DNA of 64,000 nt from Acinetobacter corruptisaponis (lineage in GTDB: Bacteria; Pseudomonadota; Gammaproteobacteria; Pseudomonadales; Moraxellaceae). A program made the translations under genes and the position numbers. The stretch's first letter is position 1. Each line of letters begins with the position of its first letter. The notes beneath the pieces are model-generated. The model was not told the DNA's origin, did not search any database, and saw only the letters and a program-made list of their open reading frames with translations. The stretch spans positions 1,669,962-1,733,961 of the forward strand of contig NZ_CP125669.1 of assembly GCF_030053775.1 (NCBI RefSeq), given 5' to 3'. Below are positions 1 to 10,310 of the stretch, piece after piece.

Positions 1-1046
1 TCTGCCATTTGCTCATCTGTCATACCCAAACCCGTATCCTGAATATAAATGGCAACATGGCGACCCTGCTCTTCCGCGCGAATCGACACCACGCCTAAAC
101 CATCTATATCGGTAAATTTCAAGGCATTGGACACCAAATTCTGAATCAGGGAAGTAACCATATTCATATCAGCATACGCCTTGATATGTTCTGGCACATC
201 ATTGATCAGGTTTATATTTTTCTTGACTGCAAGTGTCCTTAAAATATCCGTGACAATGGTGGTCACCTGTCTTAACTTAAATTCAATAGGGTAAGCACTA
301 AAGCGTCCACCCTCGGCCATTGACCAATTTAACAGACTTTCCAGCAGGTTATAGGTCGACTGGGCAGTATCATAAAGATAGTCTGCAATATTCTGGACAC
401 TTGCCTCATCCAGTGTGTCACGCTCTTTTGCCAGAATCTCGGAAAAACCCAGCAAGCCATGAAATGGCGCACGGAGGTCGTGGGAAATAATGGAGAAGAA
501 CTTGGTTTTACTAAAATTAAGCGCCGCTTCCTGTTGGTATAATTCCTTTAATTCGTCATGGTTAAACTTCAATTCCAGTTGCTGCATGAAATTGACACAA
601 TGGGCCTGCAACAATTGTTTTTGTAAGTCAGTAAATTCCTGAGCCACTTCATCGAATAAAATCACATAGCCCAAGGCAGTCTGATTGGGATGTCTGAGTT
701 GCAGGGCGATTGCAGTTTGTGCTTTTCGCTTAAGTGAAGCGAGAAAAGCCAGCAGTGTTGAATATTGTGGATGTTTACAGTCAATCAGGTCATCATTCAC
801 AAATAAGGTATTTAAGCTCTTGATAATTTTTGAAGAATCAATCACTTTTAATTTTTCAGGGCAACGATGCCAAAGATAAGGTTCCTGATGGAAAACAAGC
901 AATGCGGTATTGGCCTGCATCAGGTTTCGGTTAAACTGCAAAAATTGCTCAAGTAAGTTTTGTTCTGAAGTTACACCTAAAGAAAGAGAAATTTTACAAG
1001 CACTTAACTTATCAGCCTGATGTAATTCTAATAGTTGAATCGCCAT
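1..1046 (-). CDS. sensor histidine kinase, partial (C-terminal end outside window)
   Basis: The reading frame starts at an ATG ending at 1046 behind a good ribosome binding site (GAGAGG, on the minus strand) and runs off the left edge, so only about 348 residues are visible. Residues about 20-165 look like a GAF-type sensor domain. There are no membrane segments, so the protein is probably cytoplasmic. The HisKA H-box ISHDLRAP carries the phospho-acceptor His at about residue 189. An N-box (NLVSNALKF, about 303-311) and the start of the G1 box (DTGLGM) follow, so this is an ATP-dependent sensor kinase. The missing part may contain a receiver domain. No partner regulator is visible here, and the signal is unknown. 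Confidence 0.88.
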   Translation of the reverse strand, partial: MAIQLLELHQADKLSACKISLSLGVTSEQNLLEQFLQFNRNLMQANTALLVFHQEPYLWHRCPEKLKVIDSSKIIKSLNTLFVNDDLIDCKHPQYSTLLAFLASLKRKAQTAIALQLRHPNQTALGYVILFDEVAQEFTDLQKQLLQAHCVNFMQQLELKFNHDELKELYQQEAALNFSKTKFFSIISHDLRAPFHGLLGFSEILAKERDTLDEASVQNIADYLYDTAQSTYNLLESLLNWSMAEGGRFSAYPIEFKLRQVTTIVTDILRTLAVKKNINLINDVPEHIKAYADMNMVTSLIQNLVSNALKFTDIDGLGVVSIRAEEQGRHVAIYIQDTGLGMTDEQMA

Positions 1047-1307
1047 GCTCGCCTCTCGAATATTATCGTTATGACATGTATGTAGGTTTTATTTAAAAAA
1101 AATGAGAAAATCATCACCCACTATTAACAAACTTTAACATAAAAGGCAATTGTTGATTCGATCAATTCGCAACAAAACGTGATTTTTCAACAAAATTTTA
1201 TTTCTGCTTATAAAACAAGCAACTTCGCTGTTTCTGAACATTTTTATAAAAATACATAAAAAATCTATAAATTGCTCTAAAACTAAACAACTGATCAGCA
1301 GGCATGA

Positions 1308-1335
1308 TTGACAACTGTTTTAAACAGGGTATTAT
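1308..1335 (+). promoter_or_regulatory. promoter of tRNA-Leu
   Basis: A perfect -35 hexamer TTGACA (1308-1313) lies 16 bases from a -10 hexamer TATTAT (1330-1335), about 25 bases before the mature tRNA. This is a strong sigma70-type promoter. The 1047-1307 stretch between the kinase start and this promoter is AT-rich, and I see no gene in it. Confidence 0.8.
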
Positions 1336-1360
1336 ACGCAACACAAAGCATCGCACTCTT

Positions 1361-1447
1361 CCCGAGGTGGTGAAATTGGTAGACGCGGCGGACTCAAAAT
1401 CCGCTGTCAGAGATGACGTGTCGGTTCGAGTCCGACCCTCGGGACCA
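1361..1447 (+). tRNA. tRNA-Leu (anticodon CAA)
   Basis: The 87-base sequence folds as a class II tRNA. The acceptor stem is CCCGAGG/CCTCGGG with discriminator A and an encoded CCA. The anticodon stem GCGGA/TCCGC encloses the loop CTCAAAA, so the anticodon is CAA and reads UUG. A long variable arm and a GTCGG-TTCGAGT-CCGAC T-arm complete it. It stands alone with its own promoter and terminator. Confidence 0.95.
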
Positions 1448-1453
1448 AGATTC

Positions 1454-1492
1454 AAAAAACCCCAAACTAGCATTAAAAGTTTGGGGTTTTTT
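1454..1492 (+). terminator. rho-independent terminator after tRNA-Leu
   Basis: An inverted repeat (AAAAAACCCCAAACT / AGTTTGGGGTTTTTT) ends in a T-run immediately after the tRNA. It also lies only 20 bases before the queA start, so queA would need read-through or a promoter hidden in this hairpin. Confidence 0.85.
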
Positions 1493-1512
1493 CATATGTG
1501 GCCCCGAACAAT

Positions 1513-2550
1513 ATGAAACTCTCTGACTTTTCGTTTGACCTTCCTGATGAACTAATTGCACGTTATCCACTAGAAAGCCGTAGCGCTTCACGCCTACTGC
1601 ATATTGATGTGCAGGGTCATTATCATGATCATGCCTTTACCGATATTCTGGACTTACTGGAAGATGGTGATTTATTGGTGTTGAATGACACCAAGGTCAT
1701 GAAAGCACGTTTAAAAGGAAAGCGTGCCACAGGCGGTGCAATTGAAGTGCTGGTTGAACGGATGTTGGATGCCCACACAGGTCACTGCCACATTAAGTCA
1801 AGCAACTCACCCAAGGCTGGTGCAGAACTATATATTGGTGAAGATGCCATTCCTGTGACAGTACACGGTCGCCATGAAAACCTGTTTATCGTTGAGTTTT
1901 CACAACCAATTTTATCTGTGCTTGATCAATATGGTCAGTTGCCGATCCCTCCTTATTTCAACCGTGAAGCTGAAGAAATTGATACCGAACGTTATCAAAC
2001 GGTATTTCACGACCCTGAAAAAATTGCCAGTGTAGCAGCCCCAACAGCAAGCCTGCATTTCGACCAAGGCCTATTGGAAAAATTGGCAGCCAAAGGTATT
2101 CAAAAAACCTTTGTGACCCTGCATGTCGGTGCTGGTACATTTATGCCTGTGCGTACCACAGATATTAGCAACCACATTATGCACAGTGAATGGTGTGACG
2201 TACCACAGGCAACCATTGACCTGATTTTGGAAACCAAGGCGCGTGGCAATAAAGTCATTGCTGTGGGTACAACCGCAACCCGTGCGCTGGAAAGTGCAGC
2301 GCAAGCCAATCACGGTCAGATTGCAGCCTGGACAGGTGATACACAAATCTTTATTTATCCAGGTTATCAGTTCTGTATCGTAGATCGTTTGATCACCAAT
2401 TTCCATTTACCAGAATCGACCTTGCTGATGCTGGTTTCGGCTCTGTCCAATCGAGAGAATATTTTAGCGGCCTATCAACATGCTGTTGAACAGCGCTATC
2501 GTTTCTTTAGTTATGGCGATGCGATGCTGGTTGATAAACTAGAAATTTAA
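1513..2550 (+). CDS. queA: S-adenosylmethionine:tRNA ribosyltransferase-isomerase QueA
   Basis: QueA transfers and isomerises the ribosyl moiety of SAM onto preQ1 at position 34 of GUN-anticodon tRNAs (Tyr, His, Asn, Asp), giving epoxyqueuosine. The protein starts [20 protein letters not shown], matching the family N-terminus, so I use the ATG at 1513 rather than the in-frame GTG at 1498. At 345 residues it is near full family length. Visible family blocks include [12 protein letters not shown] near residue 60, APTASLHF near 180 and THVGAGTF-like [10 protein letters not shown] near 205. No convincing Shine-Dalgarno precedes the ATG. The partner enzyme gene tgt lies 2.2 kb downstream, separated by two unrelated genes. 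Confidence 0.95.
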   Translation: MKLSDFSFDLPDELIARYPLESRSASRLLHIDVQGHYHDHAFTDILDLLEDGDLLVLNDTKVMKARLKGKRATGGAIEVLVERMLDAHTGHCHIKSSNSPKAGAELYIGEDAIPVTVHGRHENLFIVEFSQPILSVLDQYGQLPIPPYFNREAEEIDTERYQTVFHDPEKIASVAAPTASLHFDQGLLEKLAAKGIQKTFVTLHVGAGTFMPVRTTDISNHIMHSEWCDVPQATIDLILETKARGNKVIAVGTTATRALESAAQANHGQIAAWTGDTQIFIYPGYQFCIVDRLITNFHLPESTLLMLVSALSNRENILAAYQHAVEQRYRFFSYGDAMLVDKLEI

Positions 2551-2561
2551 AAAATATAAAG

Positions 2562-2590
2562 ATAGGCTAAATCAAGGTTTAGCCTATTGC
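2562..2590 (+). terminator. hairpin downstream of queA
   Basis: A perfect 10-bp stem, ATAGGCTAAA / TTTAGCCTAT, with a 6-base loop lies 12 bases after the queA stop. It lacks a strong uninterrupted T-run, so it is a probable but not certain terminator. Confidence 0.55.
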
Positions 2591-2728
2591 CTCATAAAAA
2601 TAAATTGAATGATAGGAAATTTATTTTGGGATAAAAAAACAATTAGATTCACATGACACTTCTTAGTTTATGAAAGTTAAAGCATAATTAAACGATCTTA
2701 GCCTTATTACAATGAATTGATCCTCTCC

Positions 2729-3754
2729 ATGCCGATCGACACCGTCCAAGAAGCCCTACATATAAGACGTAAAAAAAATGCCCAGGTTTTTCGCAATATT
2801 GCCCGACTTTGGGAGATCGGGCAAAAATCACATAACGATCAAGAATTGCTGGATGCGTTGCATCCTTGGCGTGAGGATCATGGTTTACGCTTTTTTAATG
2901 TACTGCCCTATCTATTGGCAATTACCAGTATTAGTACACTCATTTTTGGCTATTTTCTTCATCCCCACATCCAGTTTATCTGGAGTTTTCTGGGGGCTTT
3001 TTTGACAGGCTTTTTAGCCTATTTACTCTATGAACCCAAAGAACCATTGACACAGGTCATCAATTATCTGGAACAGCGCATGACTGTATTGCGTTATGAT
3101 TTACAGTTTCAACAGTTGCCTGCCTACCTGCCAATACAGGCACAACCCCTCTTGGTAATGAGCAGGTTAAAGCAATACTTTCCCCTGTTTAATCGTGGCA
3201 CTGAATCAAATGAAATTACGCAATATGCGTCTACCACATGGAATGATGGCATAACAGAACATCAAGTTCTGCTTTTTCAATATCACTACATCAGTGAAAT
3301 GCCAATTTTTCAGGAAAACAATGAGAAAAAAATCGTAAAAGAAATTCACAAGGACTTATGGGGCGCTTTTATCTTTCAAATGCCTGCATTGGGTGTCGCG
3401 GTGAGCAATCAGCGTTCACGTTTTTTTGCACCCTATACCAGCTCATGGCAAAGCAGCGATATTTTAATCAACCAGAAACTTAAAATTTTCGGTCTTGACC
3501 AGCATCAGCTCGCCAAGGAAGTTGGCCCTAGTATGACATTAAAATTGCATGATTTTTTTGAACATTTTACAGGTGATTTAATTTATCATCATGAAGAGCA
3601 AATATTGTGTTACGTGGGCGAACAAAATCTTTTCCAAACCGCCAGTAAACGTAGTGAAATTCATGATATTCCCGCATTACGTGGTCATTTACGTACCATG
3701 ACCATGCCGCAATATCAAAAGTTTCAGCAATTGATGCTCAACTTAATTCAATAA
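2729..3754 (+). CDS. DUF3137-type membrane protein, LemA partner
   Basis: This protein of about 341 residues has two adjacent hydrophobic segments near residues 50-95 (LPYLLAITSISTLIFGYFLH and the following FIWSFLGAFLTGFLAYLLY) and a long soluble C-terminal part. Size, topology and position directly upstream of a LemA gene match DUF3137 proteins, which often neighbour LemA. That assignment rests on recollection of the family and its context, not on a search. No biochemical function is established. I use the ATG at 2729; an in-frame TTG at 2717 is possible, and neither has a clear Shine-Dalgarno. With lemA it probably forms a two-gene membrane or envelope module. Confidence 0.6.
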   Translation: MPIDTVQEALHIRRKKNAQVFRNIARLWEIGQKSHNDQELLDALHPWREDHGLRFFNVLPYLLAITSISTLIFGYFLHPHIQFIWSFLGAFLTGFLAYLLYEPKEPLTQVINYLEQRMTVLRYDLQFQQLPAYLPIQAQPLLVMSRLKQYFPLFNRGTESNEITQYASTTWNDGITEHQVLLFQYHYISEMPIFQENNEKKIVKEIHKDLWGAFIFQMPALGVAVSNQRSRFFAPYTSSWQSSDILINQKLKIFGLDQHQLAKEVGPSMTLKLHDFFEHFTGDLIYHHEEQILCYVGEQNLFQTASKRSEIHDIPALRGHLRTMTMPQYQKFQQLMLNLIQ

Positions 3755-3800
3755 ATCCCCCTAGTCCTTTTTAAAGAAAAGGAAATTGATGGGGGAATAA
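3755..3800. repeat. imperfect inverted repeat between DUF3137 gene and lemA
   Basis: The spacer reads as nested inverted repeats: CCCCC pairs with GGGGG, and TCCTTTTT with AGAAAAGGA. Its C-run/G-run composition resembles the repeat block after lemA, suggesting the same intergenic repeat family. Confidence 0.45.
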
Positions 3801-3817
3801 CAATAAGGGGAATGGCG

Positions 3818-4387
3818 ATGACAGGTTTACTGATCTTCCTGGGAATTTTTGTTGTGATCATCGTGTGGGGTGTTTATACACGAAACAACATCGTGCGTTA
3901 TTTTAATGCCACCAAACGTGCTTGGTCTGAAGTTGCAAATTTTGAACGTCAAAAAGTCAAAACGCTAGAAGCCTTAGAGGCAACACTTGCCCAATACACC
4001 CAGTTTGAAAAATCGACATTGGAAAAAGTCACTGAGCTACGTCAACAGATTCTCAATTTAAATGTGAATGACACGGATATTTCCCAGTTACAGCACATTG
4101 AAAAAATGAGCAAGGAACTGATTCGCAGCCTGAATGTCGTGGTTGAGAACTATCCTGAACTCAAAGCCGATGCGCTGTATAGCAAAATGATGGATGACAT
4201 TCAGGAACAAAATGAAAATGTCGGTGCGGCAATTACTATCTTTAACCGTAATGTTGAGTTGTTTAATAACCAGATTGAGGTGTTTCCGAACAACCTGATC
4301 AACACCCTAACCTTATCTAAAAAGAGTATTCGTCCATTCAAGGACAACCTTGCAACGGAAAATTTTGACTATAAGCCGAATTTTTAG
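3818..4387 (+). CDS. lemA: LemA family protein
   Basis: The 189-residue protein has one N-terminal membrane segment (GLLIFLGIFVVIIVWGVY, about residues 3-20). A helical domain follows, beginning RNNIVRYFNATKRAWSEV, which fits the LemA pattern of a membrane-anchored four-helix bundle. The start at 3818 puts AAGGGG (3805-3810) seven bases upstream; the earlier in-frame ATG at 3812 is too close to that site. LemA proteins are of unknown function, often paired with DUF3137 or peptidase genes in envelope-stress settings. Here it sits downstream of a DUF3137-type gene and is followed by a repeat-rich gap. Confidence 0.85.
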   Translation: MTGLLIFLGIFVVIIVWGVYTRNNIVRYFNATKRAWSEVANFERQKVKTLEALEATLAQYTQFEKSTLEKVTELRQQILNLNVNDTDISQLQHIEKMSKELIRSLNVVVENYPELKADALYSKMMDDIQEQNENVGAAITIFNRNVELFNNQIEVFPNNLINTLTLSKKSIRPFKDNLATENFDYKPNF

Positions 4388-5905
<1,518 letters not shown>

Positions 5906-6014
5906 TGTGAAGTAAATGCATCAAGATTTGCGCCTGACCGCAAGACAGGGTACATTGCAAAACGAATTGGAATTTATTGTTAATTTTTTGGCTTTTTAAC
6001 TTTAGGAAATCGAA

Positions 6015-6344
6015 ATGAGCTTTTTAATTTCTACTGCTCACGCTGCACCAGCGGCCCAGCAAGGTCCTAGCCTGATGGCAAACTTATTGATGATTGCGGT
6101 GTTTATCGCGATCTTCTATTTCCTGATCTGGAGACCACAGGCGAAACGCGCCAAAGAACATCGTTCTTTGATCGAAAGTCTGGGTGTTGGTAGTGAAATC
6201 GTGTTTGCTGGTGGTTTGATGGGGAGAATTACCAAACTTGATGGTGACTTTGCCGTTGTTGAGCTTTCTCGTGGCGTAGAAGTCAAAATCCAGCGTGCCA
6301 GTGTCATTTCAGTATTGCCTGAAGGCACTTTAAACAACCTTTAA
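6015..6344 (+). CDS. yajC: preprotein translocase subunit YajC
   Basis: YajC is a small inner-membrane protein that associates with SecDF. The 109-residue product has one membrane segment at about residues 20-40 (LMANLLMIAVFIAIFYFLIW), followed by RPQAKRAKEHRSLIESLGVGSEIVFAGGLMG, the signature YajC segment. An AGGAAAT Shine-Dalgarno-like sequence lies just upstream. It sits between tgt and secD, its usual place. A terminator-like hairpin separates it from secD. Confidence 0.95.
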   Translation: MSFLISTAHAAPAAQQGPSLMANLLMIAVFIAIFYFLIWRPQAKRAKEHRSLIESLGVGSEIVFAGGLMGRITKLDGDFAVVELSRGVEVKIQRASVISVLPEGTLNNL

Positions 6345-6354
6345 TCATAAGATC

Positions 6355-6377
6355 GTCGTGCCTCAGCACGACTTTTT
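6355..6377 (+). terminator. terminator-like hairpin between yajC and secD
   Basis: GTCGTGC / GCACGAC with loop CTCA is followed directly by TTTTTC. This is a textbook intrinsic terminator shape placed 18 bases before the secD start. Inside an operon it may act as an attenuator that sets the secD/secF level relative to yajC. Confidence 0.65.
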
Positions 6378-6395
6378 CATTTAAGAAGAAAGCGA

Positions 6396-8297
6396 ATGCG
6401 TTACCCTGCATGGAAATATTTACTGATCCTTGTGGTACTTGTGATCAGTACGTTATATGCACTTCCTAGTCTGTATCCAGATGAACCTGCTGTCCAGATT
6501 TCTGGGGCAAAGGCAGGTACCCAGATTGATCAGAGCATAGTGCAAAAAGCTGAGCAGATTTTAAAAGCTGCCAACCTCAGCAGTCACGACAACAGCTTCA
6601 CCAACAACGCGGCATTACTACGTTTAGACTCCTCAGAGGCCCAGTTAAAGGCCAAGGAAGTGCTGCGCCGTGATTTGGGTGATGACTACGTGGTTGCCCT
6701 CAACCTTGCACCAACCACACCAGAATGGTTGCAAAAGATTGGGGCCAAACCGATGAAACTTGGTTTGGACTTGCGTGGTGGTGTACATTTCCTGCTTGAA
6801 GTCGACATGGATAAAGCAATTAGTCAGCGTATGGAAACATCTGCGACTGATCTGCGTCGTCAATTTCGTGACAACAAAATCAAGTTTAACAACCTTAATT
6901 TAAGCAACAACACCATTACCATCCAGTTTGCAGACAATGCTGACCGTGATGCGGCGACAGACTTCCTGCGCCGTAATGGTAATGAGTTTAGCCAGCAGGC
7001 AGTTGCAACGGCTACAGGCGCGACCTTAAAACTGAATTACACCGATGCCCGCCGTCAGGAAATCCAGTCTTATGCGGTGAACCAGAACTTAACCACCCTA
7101 CGTAACCGTATTAACGAGTTGGGTGTGGCTGAAGCACTGGTACAGACACAGGGTAACAACCGTATTGTGGTTGAATTGCCAGGCGTACAGGATACTGCCG
7201 AGGCAAAACGTGTTCTTGGACGTACCGCAAACCTTGAGTTCCGCTTGGTTGCTGACAGCAATGATCAATATATTGACAAATATACAGGTAAATATAATGG
7301 TCAGCCGCTTCCTCCAGGTACGGAAGTATTTGCCTATGAATCACTGGATAGTGGCCGACAACTTCTGTTAAACCGTAACCGTATTTTGACAGGTGAACGC
7401 GTCCAGAATGCAAGCTCTGGCTTTAGTCAGGACTCAGGTGGTGCAGAAGTCAACATTACCCTGGACACCGCGGGCGGTAAGCTCATGGCTGATGCGACAC
7501 GCAATTCTGTTGGCAAGCGTATGGCCGTGCTGTTTATTGAAAATAAGCAAAAAATCAGCTATGTCACTGATCCTCAAACAGGAACTCAGACTGAAGTTCG
7601 CACCCCATATACCGAGTCTGTGGTGATCAATGCCGCAACTATTCAGGCCGTGTTGGGTTCACAGTTCCGTATCACAGGGCTTGACTCTCCACAGGAAGCG
7701 GCTGAACTCGCGTTGATGCTTCGTGCAGGTGCCTTGGCTGCACCAATGTACTTCGTGGAAGAACGTGTGGTCGGTCCTAGCCTTGGTCAGGAAAATATCG
7801 ATAAGGGTGTATTATCAACCCAAATCGGCTTCCTGTTGGTTGCAATCTGGATGATCGTATTCTTCCGTTTATTCGGTTTGATTGCCAACTTTGCACTGGT
7901 GTTTAACCTTGCCATGATCCTTACCGTGATGTCATGGATTGGCGCTTCCCTCACCCTGCCAGGTATTGCGGGGATCGTGATCACCATTGGTATGGCGGTC
8001 GATGCCAACGTACTGATCTGTGAACGGATACGGGAAGAAATGCTCTGGGGCGCCTCGCCCAAGCAGGCCATTGTCGCGGGTTATGATCGAGCCTACAACA
8101 CCATTTTTGACTCGAACTTAACCACATTCCTTGTTGCGTTTATCTTATTCGCAATTGGTACAGGCCCGATTAAAGGCTTCGCCGTTACCCTGATGATTGG
8201 TATTGTCTGCTCGATGTTTACTGCAATTACGGTAACACGTGCAATCGTACAGCTCATTTATGGCAAACGCCGTAATTTGACCAAGTTGAGTATTTAA
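6396..8297 (+). CDS. secD: protein translocase subunit SecD
   Basis: SecD with SecF uses the proton-motive force to help pull proteins through SecYEG on the periplasmic side. The 633-residue product has an N-terminal membrane helix (residues about 5-25), a large periplasmic domain including GLDLRGGVHFLLEVD near 130, and five C-terminal membrane helices from about residue 465. Conserved segments seen include NRINELGVAEALVQTQG and VGPSLGQENIDKG, and GMAVDANVLICERIREE in the RND-like helix 4 region. Length is close to the E. coli protein. It is followed by secF after 10 bases. Confidence 0.97.
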   Translation: MRYPAWKYLLILVVLVISTLYALPSLYPDEPAVQISGAKAGTQIDQSIVQKAEQILKAANLSSHDNSFTNNAALLRLDSSEAQLKAKEVLRRDLGDDYVVALNLAPTTPEWLQKIGAKPMKLGLDLRGGVHFLLEVDMDKAISQRMETSATDLRRQFRDNKIKFNNLNLSNNTITIQFADNADRDAATDFLRRNGNEFSQQAVATATGATLKLNYTDARRQEIQSYAVNQNLTTLRNRINELGVAEALVQTQGNNRIVVELPGVQDTAEAKRVLGRTANLEFRLVADSNDQYIDKYTGKYNGQPLPPGTEVFAYESLDSGRQLLLNRNRILTGERVQNASSGFSQDSGGAEVNITLDTAGGKLMADATRNSVGKRMAVLFIENKQKISYVTDPQTGTQTEVRTPYTESVVINAATIQAVLGSQFRITGLDSPQEAAELALMLRAGALAAPMYFVEERVVGPSLGQENIDKGVLSTQIGFLLVAIWMIVFFRLFGLIANFALVFNLAMILTVMSWIGASLTLPGIAGIVITIGMAVDANVLICERIREEMLWGASPKQAIVAGYDRAYNTIFDSNLTTFLVAFILFAIGTGPIKGFAVTLMIGIVCSMFTAITVTRAIVQLIYGKRRNLTKLSI

Positions 8298-8307
8298 GGA
8301 GATTCAC

Positions 8308-9276
8308 ATGACTGATCTGACTCAACAGGACTCAAAGCAATACGGCCGTCCAGATGATCTAAAAATCATCCCATTCATGAAGATTGCCAAACCTGCCGCA
8401 ATCTTCTCGATTTTGCTGACTATTGCCAGCATCTTCTTTATTGTGACCAAAGGCCTGAACCTCGGTTTGGACTTCACTGGTGGTATCTCGGCTGAATTGA
8501 ACTATAAACAGGCGGTTCAGCCTGCTCAGGTGGTTCAGGCACTGGATCGTGCTGGATTCAAGGATGCCGTGGTACAAACTCTGGGAAGCAATACCGACCT
8601 GATCGTGCGTATGCCTGTGCAGGAAGACCTTGAGGTTGAAGATTTAAGCAACAGCATTACCAAAGCGGTTCAATTGCCAAACAACTCAGTAGAGGTTCAC
8701 AAGGTCGATTCTGTGGGTGGTGCGGTAGGTAATGAACTGTATATCCGCTCTGCGGGTGCGGTGGCACTTGCACTGATCCTGATGCTGATTTATGTGACCA
8801 TTCGTTTCGAGTTTAAACTCGCGATGGGTGCGGTCATGTCGTTATTCCACGACATCATCATTATTATTGGTGCTTTCGCCCTGTTCCAGTGGCCTTTCGA
8901 CTTAACGGTATTGGCTGCGGTACTTGCAGTCATTGGTTTCTCGCTCAACGATAACATCGTTGTATCGGATCGTATCCGTGAGAATTTCCGTAAGATTCGT
9001 GGTGCAACCCCGCGTGAAATCGTGGATATTGCCCTTACTGAAACCTTACGCCGTACTATCCATACCTCGATGACCCTGTTACTCGTGGTGCTTGCCATGA
9101 TGTTCTTAGGTGGTGATGGCCTGCACTGGTTCTCTGTGGCGATGTTTGTCGGTGTATTCGTCGGTACTTACTCATCCATTTATATTGGTACAGCTTTCGC
9201 TTTATGGCGTGGCCTGAATCGTCAGGACTTTATTGTCCAGGTTAAACCTGAGTTTGAAGAAGAAGAGATTCCTTAA
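8308..9276 (+). CDS. secF: protein translocase subunit SecF
   Basis: SecF is the second half of the SecDF complex. The 322-residue protein has a first membrane helix near residues 27-50, then GLNLGLDFTGGISAELNY, the periplasmic domain, and five C-terminal helices. The conserved VIGFSLNDNIVVSDRIRE segment is present near residue 210 and TLRRTIHTSMTLLLV near 250. An AGGAGA ribosome binding site precedes the ATG. A terminator follows at 9302-9331, closing the operon. Confidence 0.97.
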   Translation: MTDLTQQDSKQYGRPDDLKIIPFMKIAKPAAIFSILLTIASIFFIVTKGLNLGLDFTGGISAELNYKQAVQPAQVVQALDRAGFKDAVVQTLGSNTDLIVRMPVQEDLEVEDLSNSITKAVQLPNNSVEVHKVDSVGGAVGNELYIRSAGAVALALILMLIYVTIRFEFKLAMGAVMSLFHDIIIIIGAFALFQWPFDLTVLAAVLAVIGFSLNDNIVVSDRIRENFRKIRGATPREIVDIALTETLRRTIHTSMTLLLVVLAMMFLGGDGLHWFSVAMFVGVFVGTYSSIYIGTAFALWRGLNRQDFIVQVKPEFEEEEIP

Positions 9277-9301
9277 ACTTTCTACTTCTCTTGATTCAAA
9301 T

Positions 9302-9331
9302 AAAATGCCAGCATGATTGCTGGCATTTTTT
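9302..9331. terminator. terminator shared by secF and the convergent gene
   Basis: AATGCCAGCA / TGCTGGCATT with loop TGAT is flanked by A- and T-runs, so it can stop transcription from both directions. It ends six bases before the stop codon of the convergent gene. Confidence 0.85.
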
Positions 9332-9336
9332 ATGAC

Positions 9337-10305
9337 CTACAAAAGTGCCTGACTGAGTTGCAAAACCATTTGTTTATTTATGCGTTGCTGCTCTGCGGTA
9401 AGCTGATTGGAAAGTTCAATGCCTGTTTTAAAATCCTGTTGTTGCATCGTTTTATTGAGGGCCTTGATATTCTCCAAAGCCTGCTGGGCATTTGTAGGTT
9501 GCTTAAAATCGGCAAAAATCTGGAGGTTTGATTGTATAGATTGCACATTGAGCTGTTGAATCTTTTTAAAAGTCGCTGTACGTGGTTGCAAGGCCTGATA
9601 AGCTTGCAGTTCCCGTACATCGTCATATTCTGTTCGTTGCGATAGCTTTTGAAGATTTCCAAGTGTATCCCACTGAGCATCTCGTGGATAAAGTTGATGC
9701 TCAAGTATTGAGTAATCCAACCAGTCCGAGAACAGATCAGCATCAATATGCCTTAAACGTCTATCTTTCTTAATCGCCAAGATTCTTAACTGTTCCAGAA
9801 CTTTTATTTCTACTTGCTGTGCCTGATATTTACTGACAGTCTCTATTTTGAGTGCAGGCTCTCTTAAAAATGTCTGAGTATCACCATGCCTGGCATAATA
9901 ATCAATGACGTTGTCCTGAAAAAGCTGATTCATTATTGTTAAGGTCTGCATATCCAGACTTTGAATATTTCGGTAACTTTCCGTGGCAAAAGTGGCTTGC
10001 CGAATTCTTGCAATATTTTGATTATTGGCATCAATGATTAACTTGGCATATTTAACATAGTTTTGTTTAAATTTTTCTCTTCCTGCTGATGAACTTAAAT
10101 CTATTTTCTCAGTATTGAGACGGGGAATTTCCAGCTGCTGTATGAGGTTTTGGTATTTAAGCCAGTCCTGAATTAAAAGCTGCTCATATTGAGGACGAAA
10201 TGTTTGAGTAATGATTCTGGGCAATAACTGTGCATCTGCATAATGATATGTAGCAACGATTCCCATTCCCCCCAATAAAACCACAACCAAAAAAATTTTC
10301 TTCAT
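9337..10305 (-). CDS. unrecognised protein with N-terminal membrane anchor or signal
   Basis: I do not recognise this 322-residue protein. It begins MKKIFLVVVLLGGMGIVATY, a signal peptide or single membrane anchor, followed by a long, helical, Gln-rich periplasmic-looking region with no obvious motif. I take the ATG at 10305; an in-frame TTG three codons upstream (10314) overlaps the stop codon of the preceding gene. The two genes are therefore practically abutting and probably co-transcribed and translationally coupled. Overall shape (anchor plus coiled helices) recalls periplasmic chaperones or adaptor proteins, but this is only an impression. No Cys lipobox is visible. Confidence 0.7.
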   Translation of the reverse strand: MKKIFLVVVLLGGMGIVATYHYADAQLLPRIITQTFRPQYEQLLIQDWLKYQNLIQQLEIPRLNTEKIDLSSSAGREKFKQNYVKYAKLIIDANNQNIARIRQATFATESYRNIQSLDMQTLTIMNQLFQDNVIDYYARHGDTQTFLREPALKIETVSKYQAQQVEIKVLEQLRILAIKKDRRLRHIDADLFSDWLDYSILEHQLYPRDAQWDTLGNLQKLSQRTEYDDVRELQAYQALQPRTATFKKIQQLNVQSIQSNLQIFADFKQPTNAQQALENIKALNKTMQQQDFKTGIELSNQLTAEQQRINKQMVLQLSQALL

Positions 10306-10310
10306 TGTTT

